Source: QHXM01 sp032160165 (lineage in GTDB: Bacteria; Acidobacteriota; Blastocatellia; Pyrinomonadales; Pyrinomonadaceae). From it: a stretch of 64,000 nt of DNA. A program made the translations under genes and the position numbers. The stretch is taken from NCBI GenBank assembly GCA_032160165.1, contig JAVHWA010000025.1, positions 1-64,000 of the forward strand, read 5' to 3'. Under the pieces are notes generated by a model, which saw only the letters and a program-made list of their open reading frames with translations, ran no database searches and was not told where the DNA came from. Positions 8,575-18,466 of the stretch are shown here, piece after piece (position 1 is the first letter of the stretch; the number at the start of each line of letters is the position of its first letter).

Positions 8575-9759
8575 GTGACCCGAATGCCTTTCGCTTCTAT
8601 CGAAGATGCCGCCGCTGACATACGCGACGGTCGTATGATCATTGTCGTCGACGACGAAGATCGGGAAAACGAAGGTGACCTGGTCTGCGCGGCCGAGAAG
8701 ATCACGCCGGAAATCATAAATTTCATGGCGACGCACGCTCGCGGGCTGATCTGCATGCCGCTGACCGAAGAGCGTTGCGACGAGCTTCATCTGACCATGC
8801 AGGTGGCCGACAACACCTCGTTCCTGGGGACTGCTTTTACCGTCTCAATCGAAGCGCGCAAGGGCGTCACCACCGGCATCTCCGCCGCAGATCGCGCGAC
8901 AACCATTCTAACCGCGGTAGATCCCAAGACCCGGCCGCAGGACCTGGCGCGACCCGGTCATGTTTTTCCCCTGCGCGCGCGTTCGGGCGGAGTGCTCGTA
9001 CGACCAGGGCAGACCGAAGCCAGTGTCGATATTGCGCGGATCGCCGACTTGCAGCCGGCGGCCGTGATTTGCGAAATCATGAATCCGAGCGGCACGATGG
9101 CTCGCCTTCCTGAGCTTGAAGAGTTTGCGCGCCACCATAACTTAAAGATTATTTCGGTCGCCGACCTGGTCCGCTATCGCATTCGAAAAGAGACGCTGGT
9201 TCGCCGCGCGGCTGAAACCGAAATGCAGACGGTATACGGGCGCTTTCGTTCTATTGCCTTTGAGAACGTCGTCAATGGTGAAGTCCATCTGGCGATGGTA
9301 ATGGGCGACGTGACTACACCCGAGCCTGTGCTCGTCAGGGTCCACACTGAAAATGTGACGTTCGCGATGTTTGGATCCCTGGTCGGTGGCACTGGATTCC
9401 AGCTTCACACCGCGCTGGAAAAGATCGCTGCCGCGGGAAGAGGTGTGGTGCTTTATCTACGACAGCGCGAGCACAATCTCGATCTTGTTCACCAACTGAA
9501 GACCTACGCTCTCATGCAGGAGCGCGGGCTCAGCTTTCAGGAAGCGAGTGTAGAGACCGGTTACGGCGCCGACCGGGACTATGGCGTGGGCGCTCAAATC
9601 CTTCACGAACTCGGCCTCCGCCGCATCCTGCTTTTGACGAACCATCCCCCCAAGGTCGCGGCGCTCGAAGGCTTCGAGCTGGAGGTTGTCGGCAACGTTC
9701 CATTAGGCTCTCCCGCTGAAATGCAGTCCAAAGTCCAAAGTCCAAAGTCGAAAGTCTGA
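8575..9759 (+). CDS. ribBA: RibBA-type protein: intact DHBP synthase, degenerate GTP cyclohydrolase II domain
   Basis: The N-terminal half (residues 1-205) is a 3,4-dihydroxy-2-butanone-4-phosphate synthase with DDEDRENEGD (26-35), TGISAADR (100-107) and RPGHVFPL (126-133), all expected for activity on ribulose-5-phosphate. The C-terminal half aligns with GTP cyclohydrolase II, but the three zinc cysteines are replaced by Asn260, Gly271 and Thr273, and the usual EGRGIGL catalytic stretch reads REHNLDL. The half-protein is therefore probably inactive as a cyclohydrolase, as in the RibBX type. The start is GTG at 8575; an ATG at 8584 is an alternative. The last residues (MQSKVQSPKSKV) are encoded by a GTCCAAA repeat arm. 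Confidence 0.88.
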   Translation: MTRMPFASIEDAAADIRDGRMIIVVDDEDRENEGDLVCAAEKITPEIINFMATHARGLICMPLTEERCDELHLTMQVADNTSFLGTAFTVSIEARKGVTTGISAADRATTILTAVDPKTRPQDLARPGHVFPLRARSGGVLVRPGQTEASVDIARIADLQPAAVICEIMNPSGTMARLPELEEFARHHNLKIISVADLVRYRIRKETLVRRAAETEMQTVYGRFRSIAFENVVNGEVHLAMVMGDVTTPEPVLVRVHTENVTFAMFGSLVGGTGFQLHTALEKIAAAGRGVVLYLRQREHNLDLVHQLKTYALMQERGLSFQEASVETGYGADRDYGVGAQILHELGLRRILLLTNHPPKVAALEGFELEVVGNVPLGSPAEMQSKVQSPKSKV

Positions 9760-9804
9760 AAGCAACGTTTTTGACGTTGGACACTGGATATTGGACTTTG
9801 GACA
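9724..9804. repeat. Mirrored GTCCAAA array overlapping the ribBA 3' end
   Basis: Left arm 9724-9757 has four copies of (A)GTCCAAA(G) and includes the last codons and stop of ribBA. Right arm 9775-9804 has three copies of (T)TTGGAC and ends 12 bases before the tamB start. The family also occurs at 21770, 24626, 25872, 40207 and 42160. Confidence 0.85.
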
Positions 9805-9816
9805 GTTACCACACTT

Positions 9817-12800
9817 ATGCCCGTTGATGACCGCGACGAGAGATCGCCTGGATCGTCGCCGCCGGAAAAAGAGCCAGAAGTAAAAGCCGCGCTTCAGTCG
9901 GAGACTGACGCGCCTTTACCGCCTGCTGCCGAAGCTGCGGCCGAGCGGGATGCCGATCGCCCCGAACCCAAGACCCCGCAGGGCAAACGACGTCGTTTCC
10001 TGACGAGACGCAATGCACTTATCGCGACGATAGGCATCGCAGCCGCTCTCGTCCTGCTGTTTCTTGTCGTCATCGTTGCGTACCGTCTTGGATACATCGA
10101 TCGTTACATCGCCAATCAAATCAAAGGCACGCTCGCGCAATATGGAATACGCGCGGAGATTAAGCACTTCGAAACCGCATTTGGCCCCCGCACGGTCGAG
10201 ATGCGAGAGATCGAGCTCTTCGACGAAAAGACGGGAGAGAAACTGGGCAAGATTGATCGCATTCTTGCGACGGTCCGAATCGACGATCTCTTCGCCATAA
10301 GCCTTAACCGCAACGTCAAACTTCAGGAGCTGCAGGTGGATGGCCTTGAGGTCTGGGTCAAGTTCGACAAGGACGGCAACTCCAACTTCCGCAATCTGCG
10401 ACTGCCGCCGCCCGAGCCAAACAGTCGCATCCTCTTTTCTTACTCAACCGCGACCGCCAAAATCAACAACGCGATCATCCACTACGGCGACGATCTCCAT
10501 AACTTCTCCGGCGAGGCACGCAATATCGTCGCCGCGATCCAACCGGACGACCCGAACGCGCCCGAAGAGAGTCGAATGAACCGGGTTGCCTTCTCGTCGA
10601 CCAACTCGACGTTTGTTTACGACGGCCGTCCGGTCAACCAGATCGATATTTCTGCTCACGGTCGCGTGAATCAAACTCGGGCGGAGATCGAGGAGTTGAC
10701 CCTGCGGTCGCCCGTGGCGGAAGCGCACCTGAGCGGCGTAATGGATGATTGGCGAAACCTGCGCTATAGGCTGAATCTCAATTCGACTGTGGACCTCACT
10801 CAAGCTTCGGATATTTTGCAAACAGGCACGACCCTGCGCGGCGTGGGGAACGCTGTGGGGACCGTCACCGGTGATGGCTCCCGCTATCAAGTCGATGGAA
10901 CCATCACCGCTGATGCGCTTGCCGCGGACGGAATTCGCCTGCAGGGACTGGCTGTCACGGGGAAAGGGTCCGGCGAAGGGAAGAGCTACGACGTGAACGC
11001 ACGCGCCGTTGCTGATCTGTTAACCGCCGGAGATTTTCAGCTGAACATGGTTCAGCTCACCGGCAACGTCATGGGTACGGGCACAGACTTTCGTTGGTTG
11101 GGAGACCTGCGCTCCGCTGCCGCTCGCACTCCATACGGCACCGTCGGGGGACTGATCCTGAGCGACGCTACCGCGGAATCGCGCGATGAAGTTCTTATCT
11201 ATTCCGCCGGCGGCCTCAACGCGAACACATTCAACGCTTCGGGAGCGCGGATAAGTAACCTGCGAGCTTCCAACCTTCGCGGCCGCACAGAAAACGGCGT
11301 CACTGTTGCCTCGATCGCCGGGTTGCAAACCGGGTCGATACTCTCATCGAGCACGCGGATCGATGGGCTTTCAGCAAATAACGTCAGCATCGTCTCGCGT
11401 GGGAATGTAACCAACGTCGAGACGGACAATATGCGGATCGGAGGTATTGACTCCGCCGGCGCGAAGGTCGGTACTCTGAATATCGCGGGAGTACGAGTTG
11501 CGATTCGCGAGGGCGGAAGAATCGAAGGGCGAAGCGGTGACATCAATGCCGGGACGGTAACGCTTGCGAAAAGCGCCGACTTTGCGGGGGGTCGTATCGA
11601 TGACGTGCGGCTGACGCGCCCGGTCTTCACTGCCGAACCGAGCGGACGCTATCGGGTAACTGCTGATCTAAGCCTCGGAGGCGGTGTGCTTGGTCAGATT
11701 AATCTCGGGTCGGCACGAGCCGGTTTGGTGGCGACCAATGGCGCGGTTCAACTGAATAATATCGACGCAAACATAATGAGCGGCCGCGCGACCGGCAACG
11801 CGACCTTGGCGACCACACGCGGGGGTGCTTCGCGTGTCGCCACCGAGTTCAGCAACCTCGATATTGGCAGCCTGGTTGCGACACTGACTGCCAGACAAAA
11901 CATTCTGATTACCGGCAAAGCATCAGGTACGGCCAATCTGGCCTTTCCTGGATCGAATCTGGGTCGCGCGTCAGGCACGGCGCGCATCGAGTTGAAAGCC
12001 GAAACCGGAGACGACGCTAGCGGGCGAACGCCGGTAAATGGAGAGATCGCGCTTAAGGCTGACCGAGGTCTATTCGAGATCGAGCGTGCCGACATTCGCA
12101 CTCCCGACTCTCAATTGAACGCGACCGGTCAGTTTTCGATTGAGCGCGACGAATCGAACCTGCAACTCAATCTCGCTTCCAACGATGCTTCCGAACTGCA
12201 ACGCGTCTTGTTCAGCACCGGACTCTTCTACGAGCTGGAGGACCAACTGGAGAAGAAGAAAGTTGAATTGGCGGGCAAGGTTAAATTCAGCGGCTCGCTT
12301 CGTGGACGGTTGAAAGAGCCGAGCATCGAAGGGCGAGCGTCTCTCGAGACACTGATGATGAGCGGGCGCGACCTCGGTTCGGTCGCCGCGACCATCAACA
12401 GCACCTCGGACGAATTTCGCATTACAGATGGGAAACTCACCGAGCGAGACGGAGGCGGAGTTCAATTCGCTCTCACCATGCCTCTCAAAGAGGGCGCGGG
12501 TGGCGCCTCGATAGACGCTACCCTTGATCGCGTCAATGCAGGGAATCTCACCGCTGCTCTCGCGGCAGTTAATTCCAAGCTCTCTCAATTTGGGAGCATT
12601 GAGTCTGACGTATCCGGGCGGATCAACGTCACCGGCATTCCGGATGCGATGAGCGGAAAGGCGGACCTGCGTTTCGCGCCGGGTCGCATCGGTACTGAAC
12701 CATTTCAAAGCATCGTCGCCCAGGCGACGTTCAACGGCTCGATAGTCAACATCGACAACATCGCGGCTCAGCTTGATGCCGGACGCATCGAAGCCAAAGG

Positions 12801-14838
12801 CACATTCAATACAGGCAATCAGGCAGTCGACCTGCAGGCCCAGGCCACCGGGATCCAACTCGAACATCTGGCTAGCTTTGCTCCTAACGCAGGTTCATTA
12901 CCCGGTGTCACCGGGACCGCAAACCTGAATGCCCACGTGAGCGGCGTGCTCACCGGGAACGACTTCTCCAGCTTTGATATCAACTTTGACGGAGAGGGTC
13001 GCGACGTAAGAATCAATGGCCGCCCCGCGGGGCCGCTCACAGTAACCGGCCGCACGCAGAACAAAATACTGGATATTAATTTCGCGACAGGCCTGCTCGG
13101 GAAAGAGCAACAACAGGTTACTGCACGAATCAACCTCGGTACCGAGGGACTCACAACCACCGCTGACACGAAGTTGGTCGGTGCCGACCTGACGAACCTT
13201 TTCGCGATCATCTTTCCCGAGAACACCGTCAGGATGACGGGACGCGCGACTGGAACGCTGCACGCCGAGGGAGACTTGATCAATGAGAACGCAGCCGGTG
13301 AAACCGAATATTCGCTGGCCGGCCTGCACGGCACCGCTAACTTTACCGACTTCACGATTCAGATCGAAGACGTGCAGTTGGTCGCGGTCTCGCCTCTGCT
13401 GGTGCAGTTTTCGACCGACGAGGTCTACTTCGAGAAGACCCAGTTCACAGGCACCAATACCAACGTCAGCGTCGGAGGTCGACTGGCCCTTGGGCCCAAA
13501 GGCACGCAGAGTTTGAGCGTCGACGGCAATCTCAATCTCAGGGTATTGAACGGTATCTCTCCCGATCTCTTCCTCACAGGTTCCGCCGATGTCAACGTAC
13601 GGGTCGGCGGCACGTACTCGCAGCCCCGCATCAACGGGACAGCGTACCTTAACAACGCGTCGGCTTCGCCTTTCATCGCCGATCAACGTCTGACGATCTC
13701 GAACGTGAAAGGTGGAATCAGGTTCAACAATAATCAGGCCTCTATAGATCAACTAACGGGTATGCTCGGCGGCGGGCGCGTTTCGGTCACAGGCGGCTTG
13801 CTGTTGGAAGGTCTGACGCCTTCGCGAGTGCAGCTTAATGTCCGAGGCGATGACGTGACGGTCCCGTATCCCGAACATTTTCGATCGACGGCTGATCTGG
13901 ATCTTGAAATCAGAGGTTCAACCACCCGAGGGCAACAGCTCGCAACGATTATCTCAGGCACGATCAACCTACGGCGCGCTGAATACACTGAGCCAATCGA
14001 TCTCGAGACGTTGATTAATCGTCGGCGCGAAGGATTGATCGAGCAGGGTGGGGAATTTGCACTTGCCGCGACGGCTCAGTTTCAGGACCTGCGAATCGAA
14101 GGCCGGGACGCACTCGTCGTCAGAAATAACCTTGCCGAAACTGTTGGCTCGGTATCGCTCAGAATCAATGGTCCGGTGAAAGAGCCGCTTGTATCGGGGC
14201 GAATCACCGCAACCACCGGTACGCTTAGTTTCAGGAACCAACGTCATGAGATCCAGCGAGCAACTATCGATCTGCCAGGGCGACTGGACGCTGATCCCAT
14301 ACTGAACATTCAGACCGTGGGAGAAATTCAGGGATACGATGTGATAACTAATATCACCGGTCCGCTTACTCAACCTACCGTCACGGTTCGGTCCGATCCT
14401 GCATTGCCACAAGCCGACGTTGTCTCGCTGATTCTCACGGGTCAGCTATCGAGTGGAGAGACGGGCACGTCAGCCCTCGCGCAGTCGGGCCTGGGAACGG
14501 CTGCGAGTTTACTTACCGAGAGCCTGATCAGCGCGCCGGCCCGACGAGCCACAGACAAGTTGTTCGGCCTGAATCGATTTGAGATTGATCCGTTAATCGG
14601 CGGGCGCGGCGGCGAGAGCCCGACGGCCCGCCTGACTGTCGGACGACAGATCAACAAGAACCTATCGATAACTTATTCGACCAATGTAACCTCGAACCAG
14701 AATCAGGTGCTCTCAGTGGAGTATCGCGTCTCGAATCGCCTCTCGTTTGTGGCGCAGTATGAACAGGGAAGCACCACGGGCTTCAGCTCGAGGAACGATA
14801 ACTTTAGTTTCGAAATCAGGCTTCGCAAACGGTTCTAA
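9817..14838 (+). CDS. tamB: TamB-type inner-membrane-anchored AsmA-like protein
   Basis: A 1673-residue protein with a charged, proline-rich cytosolic N-terminus (about 60 residues), one membrane anchor (ALIATIGIAAALVLLFLVVI, about 67-86) and a very long periplasmic region of repetitive beta strands. The C-terminal part has the DUF490/TamB signature: strands, ADVVSLILTGQLSSGE, then GLNRFEIDPLIGG and TVGRQINKNLSITYSTN, ending in Arg-Phe. TamB proteins form a hydrophobic groove between the two membranes and assist outer-membrane protein or lipid transport. The next gene encodes an Omp85 barrel, the expected partner. Length is larger than E. coli TamB (about 1260). Confidence 0.9.
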   Translation: MPVDDRDERSPGSSPPEKEPEVKAALQSETDAPLPPAAEAAAERDADRPEPKTPQGKRRRFLTRRNALIATIGIAAALVLLFLVVIVAYRLGYIDRYIANQIKGTLAQYGIRAEIKHFETAFGPRTVEMREIELFDEKTGEKLGKIDRILATVRIDDLFAISLNRNVKLQELQVDGLEVWVKFDKDGNSNFRNLRLPPPEPNSRILFSYSTATAKINNAIIHYGDDLHNFSGEARNIVAAIQPDDPNAPEESRMNRVAFSSTNSTFVYDGRPVNQIDISAHGRVNQTRAEIEELTLRSPVAEAHLSGVMDDWRNLRYRLNLNSTVDLTQASDILQTGTTLRGVGNAVGTVTGDGSRYQVDGTITADALAADGIRLQGLAVTGKGSGEGKSYDVNARAVADLLTAGDFQLNMVQLTGNVMGTGTDFRWLGDLRSAAARTPYGTVGGLILSDATAESRDEVLIYSAGGLNANTFNASGARISNLRASNLRGRTENGVTVASIAGLQTGSILSSSTRIDGLSANNVSIVSRGNVTNVETDNMRIGGIDSAGAKVGTLNIAGVRVAIREGGRIEGRSGDINAGTVTLAKSADFAGGRIDDVRLTRPVFTAEPSGRYRVTADLSLGGGVLGQINLGSARAGLVATNGAVQLNNIDANIMSGRATGNATLATTRGGASRVATEFSNLDIGSLVATLTARQNILITGKASGTANLAFPGSNLGRASGTARIELKAETGDDASGRTPVNGEIALKADRGLFEIERADIRTPDSQLNATGQFSIERDESNLQLNLASNDASELQRVLFSTGLFYELEDQLEKKKVELAGKVKFSGSLRGRLKEPSIEGRASLETLMMSGRDLGSVAATINSTSDEFRITDGKLTERDGGGVQFALTMPLKEGAGGASIDATLDRVNAGNLTAALAAVNSKLSQFGSIESDVSGRINVTGIPDAMSGKADLRFAPGRIGTEPFQSIVAQATFNGSIVNIDNIAAQLDAGRIEAKGTFNTGNQAVDLQAQATGIQLEHLASFAPNAGSLPGVTGTANLNAHVSGVLTGNDFSSFDINFDGEGRDVRINGRPAGPLTVTGRTQNKILDINFATGLLGKEQQQVTARINLGTEGLTTTADTKLVGADLTNLFAIIFPENTVRMTGRATGTLHAEGDLINENAAGETEYSLAGLHGTANFTDFTIQIEDVQLVAVSPLLVQFSTDEVYFEKTQFTGTNTNVSVGGRLALGPKGTQSLSVDGNLNLRVLNGISPDLFLTGSADVNVRVGGTYSQPRINGTAYLNNASASPFIADQRLTISNVKGGIRFNNNQASIDQLTGMLGGGRVSVTGGLLLEGLTPSRVQLNVRGDDVTVPYPEHFRSTADLDLEIRGSTTRGQQLATIISGTINLRRAEYTEPIDLETLINRRREGLIEQGGEFALAATAQFQDLRIEGRDALVVRNNLAETVGSVSLRINGPVKEPLVSGRITATTGTLSFRNQRHEIQRATIDLPGRLDADPILNIQTVGEIQGYDVITNITGPLTQPTVTVRSDPALPQADVVSLILTGQLSSGETGTSALAQSGLGTAASLLTESLISAPARRATDKLFGLNRFEIDPLIGGRGGESPTARLTVGRQINKNLSITYSTNVTSNQNQVLSVEYRVSNRLSFVAQYEQGSTTGFSSRNDNFSFEIRLRKRF

Positions 14839-14842
14839 AAAG

Positions 14843-14962
14843 ACAGGAGTCAGAAGTCAGAATTCAGCACTCAGAAGAAAATCCAGGGAACATGGATTCA
14901 AACTTTCTATTCTGAATCCCGATTCTGAATCCTGGGTTCTGAGTCCTGAATTCTGCTTTCAT
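14843..14962. repeat. Mirrored CAGAATTCAG-type array
   Basis: Left arm 14843-14877 has words such as AGTCAGAA, CAGAATTCAG and CACTCAGAAG; right arm 14909-14960 has TTCTGAATC, TTCTGAGTC and CTGAATTCTG. It fills the tamB-omp85 junction and ends about 8 bases before the GTG start of the Omp85 gene. Confidence 0.8.
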
Positions 14963-14968
14963 CATAAG

Positions 14969-17900
14969 GTGACCTTGCGCCGATTCTATCTTGTTAGTTT
15001 GATGGTCCTCGCTGCTCTCATAGCAGCGCAAAGCACCGATGCATCCGCCGCACCGACGCCCGATATCGGCGACTACGAAGGCCGCATAATCACCTCAGTC
15101 GAAGTAGTTATAGAAGGCAGCCCGCGCGACGCCGCAGCCGAGGCGGAATTCGTCTCGCTTCTGCACGTCGCAAGCGGAACTCAATACACCGCCGTCCGCG
15201 TTAGGGAATCACTGCAAGCCCTCTTTGATTCCGGCTTGATTGCCGACGCTCGCGTCGAGGTGAGCGAGAATTGCCGGCCCTCTGGTAACGCCGGCGGGCC
15301 GCCACTCTGTGTGCGGTTTGTAGTGCATCGGCAGGTAAAGGTTGGCGAAGTCAAACTGAGCCTAATCGTGCCGCTCAACTCACCCATCTCCGAAGACGAG
15401 ATGCGTGCGCGGCTCAACATGCTCGAGCCCGGTTCCCGTCTCTCCGAACAGGTCCTCAAAACCAATGCCGACCTGATTCAAGCTTATGTGCGGGATAAGG
15501 GCTTTTACCGCGCGGAGGTCTCCTATGCACAGGTGCGCGACGCTTCCGATCCCAGCGGTGTGCGCCAGACTGTCATCTTCACAATCAATCCGGGCGAGCA
15601 GGCCAGCGTCGCAGCATTCAAGATAGATATCAAAGGGTTTGATATCAGCGCCGTCCAGCCGAAACTCAAACTTCAGTCAGGGGCTAGTTTTACTCGCGCG
15701 GCCCTTGCCGAAGACATCGCGCGCATTCGACAAGCCATCATCTCAACTGGATATCTGGCGCCCCAACTCGAAGATGAACGCGTCATCCTGGATCCGCAGA
15801 AGAACGAAGTCACCATCAGCCTCGAAGGAGGGATTGGACCGAAGGTCGAGGTCGTCGTTACCAACTATCAACTGAAGGAGAAGGTTGTGCGCACTCTCCT
15901 TCCGATTAAGCGCGAAGGCAATATAGATTTTTCGGCTATCGAGGAAGGCCGGCGCCGGCTGACAAATAAGATTCAGGAGAACGGTTACTTCTTTGCCGAG
16001 ATCACCACCAACTGCACCGTTACGCCTCCAATAGGCGATGCCGCCCTGAATGGGACGAGCGCGATGTGCGAGAATCTGAACCCGCAGGGCCTCACCGGGC
16101 ACACCGTAAAGATAGACTACGTCGTCGAGCGTGGTCGCCGCTTCAAGCTGACCGACATCCGCATAGAAGGAACGACCGAGCTCAAGATCGAAGACGTGGT
16201 GGACGAGTTGAGGACGCAGACTGCCAACGCACTCGGCTTCATTCCGCTCCTCGGTTACGGCCGTGGCTACACCAGCCGCGAGCTGCTTGTGCAGGACCAG
16301 CGGACGATCAAGACGCGGATGCAGGAGATCGGTTTCAGACGCGCTAAGGTGACCGTGCGGCAGGGCGTGTCGATCGAAGGCGAGAACCTGATTATTACCT
16401 TTGTTGTTGACGAGGGCCCGCGCACGAAGATCGCAGGCCTCGAAGTGCGCGGCAATAAGATATATTCCGACGCCCGTCTGCGCGACGTAATCATGGAGGC
16501 GGGACGCGCTCGGTGCGCCGCAAAGTTTGATGCCGGCGACTATACTCCCTGCTTTAGAACTGCTGTGGATCAGCCGTTCTCGCGCGCGCAGGCGAGGGCT
16601 GACGGCGACGCGATACTGAACCTTTATGCGCGCGAGGGTTTTGTGGATGCCGGGTTGGAGTTTTCCAGCCTCGAGTTACCGAAGACCAGACTGCCCGACG
16701 GACGCGAGGAAGAACACGTCCGCTTGCTATACACCATTACCCGAGAAGGCGACAAAGTCTTTGTCAATCGCATAATCGTCAACGGCAATGTTCGAACTGC
16801 GCGCGAAGCCATCCTGGAACTGATCTATCTTAAGGAAGGCGACGTGCTCCGGGCGGACAGGATTACCGACAGCGAGCGCGCGCTCTATGCCACGGACGCC
16901 TTTCGCCAGGTCATCATCCGGACTGAGCCAGCGGGCGAGACCGACAGTGGATTCAAGAAGCGCGATGTCATCATCGATGTTGAAGAGCTAAAGCCGCGAG
17001 AGATGCGATACGGCGGTGGCTATTCGACAGACAACGGGCCGCTTGGGTTCTTCGATATCCGCAACCTCAATTTGTTTGGAAAGCTGAGACAGGGCGCGTT
17101 CCGCGTTCGCGCCAGCCGGCGGCAGCAAATAGTCCGCCTCGAGTATCTCGATCCGCGCTTTCAACGCTATGGGGACAATCAATTCGCGCCGCTTGCGCTC
17201 TCTGCACAATACCAGCGCGATACGACCGTAACTCGCTTCTTCCGTTCCACCATCGATCGCGGGGCTTTTGGCATCGTGCAGCGACTGGATAAGGATGGAA
17301 AACCAATAGACGAGTTCGGACAACCCGCCGGCGAGCCGACCATCAATCGTTTCACCATCAACGCCGAGACGCAACGTGTCCTTGATCGCAACACGCGCAG
17401 CGTTTTGTTTCTGCGCTACAGCTACGAAGACGTCCGACTCTACAACATCAACAGCCTGCTTATCGCGTCGATCCTCAGACCTGACCGAGCGATTCGACTT
17501 TCCAGATTCGGCGCCACATACGTACGCGATACGCGGAACAGCCAGTTTGATACTCAACGCGGGGACTTCCTCACACTGGATTACTCTCTCGCTTTGAGTC
17601 AGCTCGGCGGCAATCTTTCCTTCAACAAATTCCAGGTGAATTACCGGCGGTACTATCAGCTGAAACAGGTCAGAGGCACAGTGCTGGCAGGCAATGTCAC
17701 GCTTGGACTGGCCAATCTTTTCAATCCGCGCGATCGCAACGACAACGGCGTGATTGACGACATCGATAAGACGCTTCCTATCAGCGAGCGGTTCTTCGCC
17801 GGAGGTTCCACGACGTTGCGCGGGTTCGGATTCGAGGAAGCAGGCCCACGAGTCGCTGTGCCGGAGTGTTTTCTTCAGTCGCCCATCCCAGGCGGGTGTG

Positions 17901-18334
17901 GCATCTTCCGCAATCAAAAACGTGAGCTTATTCAACTGGATCCGTTCACAGTTCCTATCGGCGGCAACGCCCTTGCGGTGGTAAATCTGGAGGCGCGAAC
18001 ATCGCTGACCAAAGTCTTCCAGGTCGTGCCCTTCTACGATGGGGGCAATGTGTTTCGGCGCGTGGGAGACATTTTCGGGCGCGGCGCTAGTGCGGAAGAC
18101 GATCCCATGGCAACCCTGGCTGAGCGAATCAACGCGCACAACCGGCACGCGCGTTGGACCCACACGGTCGGCCTGGGTCTGGGAATTAAGACGCCCCTGG
18201 GGGGGACGCTTTCGGTCGACTATGGCTGGTTGCTGAATCCGCCGGAGTTTCTAATCCCGCAGGCGACTGGCGATCCGGCCATTTTTCGTCCCAAGCGCGG
18301 GCAGCTTCACTTCCGATTCACGCGAGCATTCTGA
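14969..18334 (+). CDS. Omp85 outer-membrane assembly protein (BamA/TamA type) with about seven POTRA-like modules
   Basis: Outer-membrane insertase. From the GTG at 14969 the 1121-residue product has a signal peptide (RRFYLVSLMVLAALIAAQ), a periplasmic region of repeated POTRA-like modules at about residues 36-660, and a C-terminal 16-strand-type barrel from about 670, ending in the barrel signature HFRFTRAF. I count about seven modules; recognisable ones begin near VEVVIEG, GEVKLSL, AAFKIDIKG, VVTNYQL, TDIRIEGT, AGLEVRGN and NRIIVNGN. BamA has five and TamA three. The frame is open back to 14747, inside tamB, but that part is repeat DNA. Its position behind tamB favours a TamA-like partner role, though BamA is possible. 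Confidence 0.87.
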   Translation: MTLRRFYLVSLMVLAALIAAQSTDASAAPTPDIGDYEGRIITSVEVVIEGSPRDAAAEAEFVSLLHVASGTQYTAVRVRESLQALFDSGLIADARVEVSENCRPSGNAGGPPLCVRFVVHRQVKVGEVKLSLIVPLNSPISEDEMRARLNMLEPGSRLSEQVLKTNADLIQAYVRDKGFYRAEVSYAQVRDASDPSGVRQTVIFTINPGEQASVAAFKIDIKGFDISAVQPKLKLQSGASFTRAALAEDIARIRQAIISTGYLAPQLEDERVILDPQKNEVTISLEGGIGPKVEVVVTNYQLKEKVVRTLLPIKREGNIDFSAIEEGRRRLTNKIQENGYFFAEITTNCTVTPPIGDAALNGTSAMCENLNPQGLTGHTVKIDYVVERGRRFKLTDIRIEGTTELKIEDVVDELRTQTANALGFIPLLGYGRGYTSRELLVQDQRTIKTRMQEIGFRRAKVTVRQGVSIEGENLIITFVVDEGPRTKIAGLEVRGNKIYSDARLRDVIMEAGRARCAAKFDAGDYTPCFRTAVDQPFSRAQARADGDAILNLYAREGFVDAGLEFSSLELPKTRLPDGREEEHVRLLYTITREGDKVFVNRIIVNGNVRTAREAILELIYLKEGDVLRADRITDSERALYATDAFRQVIIRTEPAGETDSGFKKRDVIIDVEELKPREMRYGGGYSTDNGPLGFFDIRNLNLFGKLRQGAFRVRASRRQQIVRLEYLDPRFQRYGDNQFAPLALSAQYQRDTTVTRFFRSTIDRGAFGIVQRLDKDGKPIDEFGQPAGEPTINRFTINAETQRVLDRNTRSVLFLRYSYEDVRLYNINSLLIASILRPDRAIRLSRFGATYVRDTRNSQFDTQRGDFLTLDYSLALSQLGGNLSFNKFQVNYRRYYQLKQVRGTVLAGNVTLGLANLFNPRDRNDNGVIDDIDKTLPISERFFAGGSTTLRGFGFEEAGPRVAVPECFLQSPIPGGCGIFRNQKRELIQLDPFTVPIGGNALAVVNLEARTSLTKVFQVVPFYDGGNVFRRVGDIFGRGASAEDDPMATLAERINAHNRHARWTHTVGLGLGIKTPLGGTLSVDYGWLLNPPEFLIPQATGDPAIFRPKRGQLHFRFTRAF

Positions 18335-18466
18335 GAAGGCAAAAGGAAAAAGGCAAAAGGAAAAAGTATGAAGAAGAGAACAGCGCCCTTCAGGAAGAGC
18401 GGACCGACCCCTGGAATATGGCTGCGGATTGTTTCCTTTTTCCTTTTACCTTTTTCCTTTTTCCTT
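18333..18466. repeat. Mirrored AAAAGGC array whose right arm is coding
   Basis: Left arm 18333-18367 is GGCAAAAGGAAAAA repeated about twice; right arm 18431-18466 is the complementary TTTCCTTTTTCC type. The start codon of the next gene (18368) lies immediately after the left arm, and the right arm is translated as the hydrophobic core of its signal peptide. The same word pair occurs at 44943-45020. Confidence 0.85.

Noticed and set aside
12070..13752. Long minus-strand frames inside tamB
   Set aside because: Shadows of the repetitive tamB coding sequence; no recognisable domains, no starts with ribosome-binding sites.
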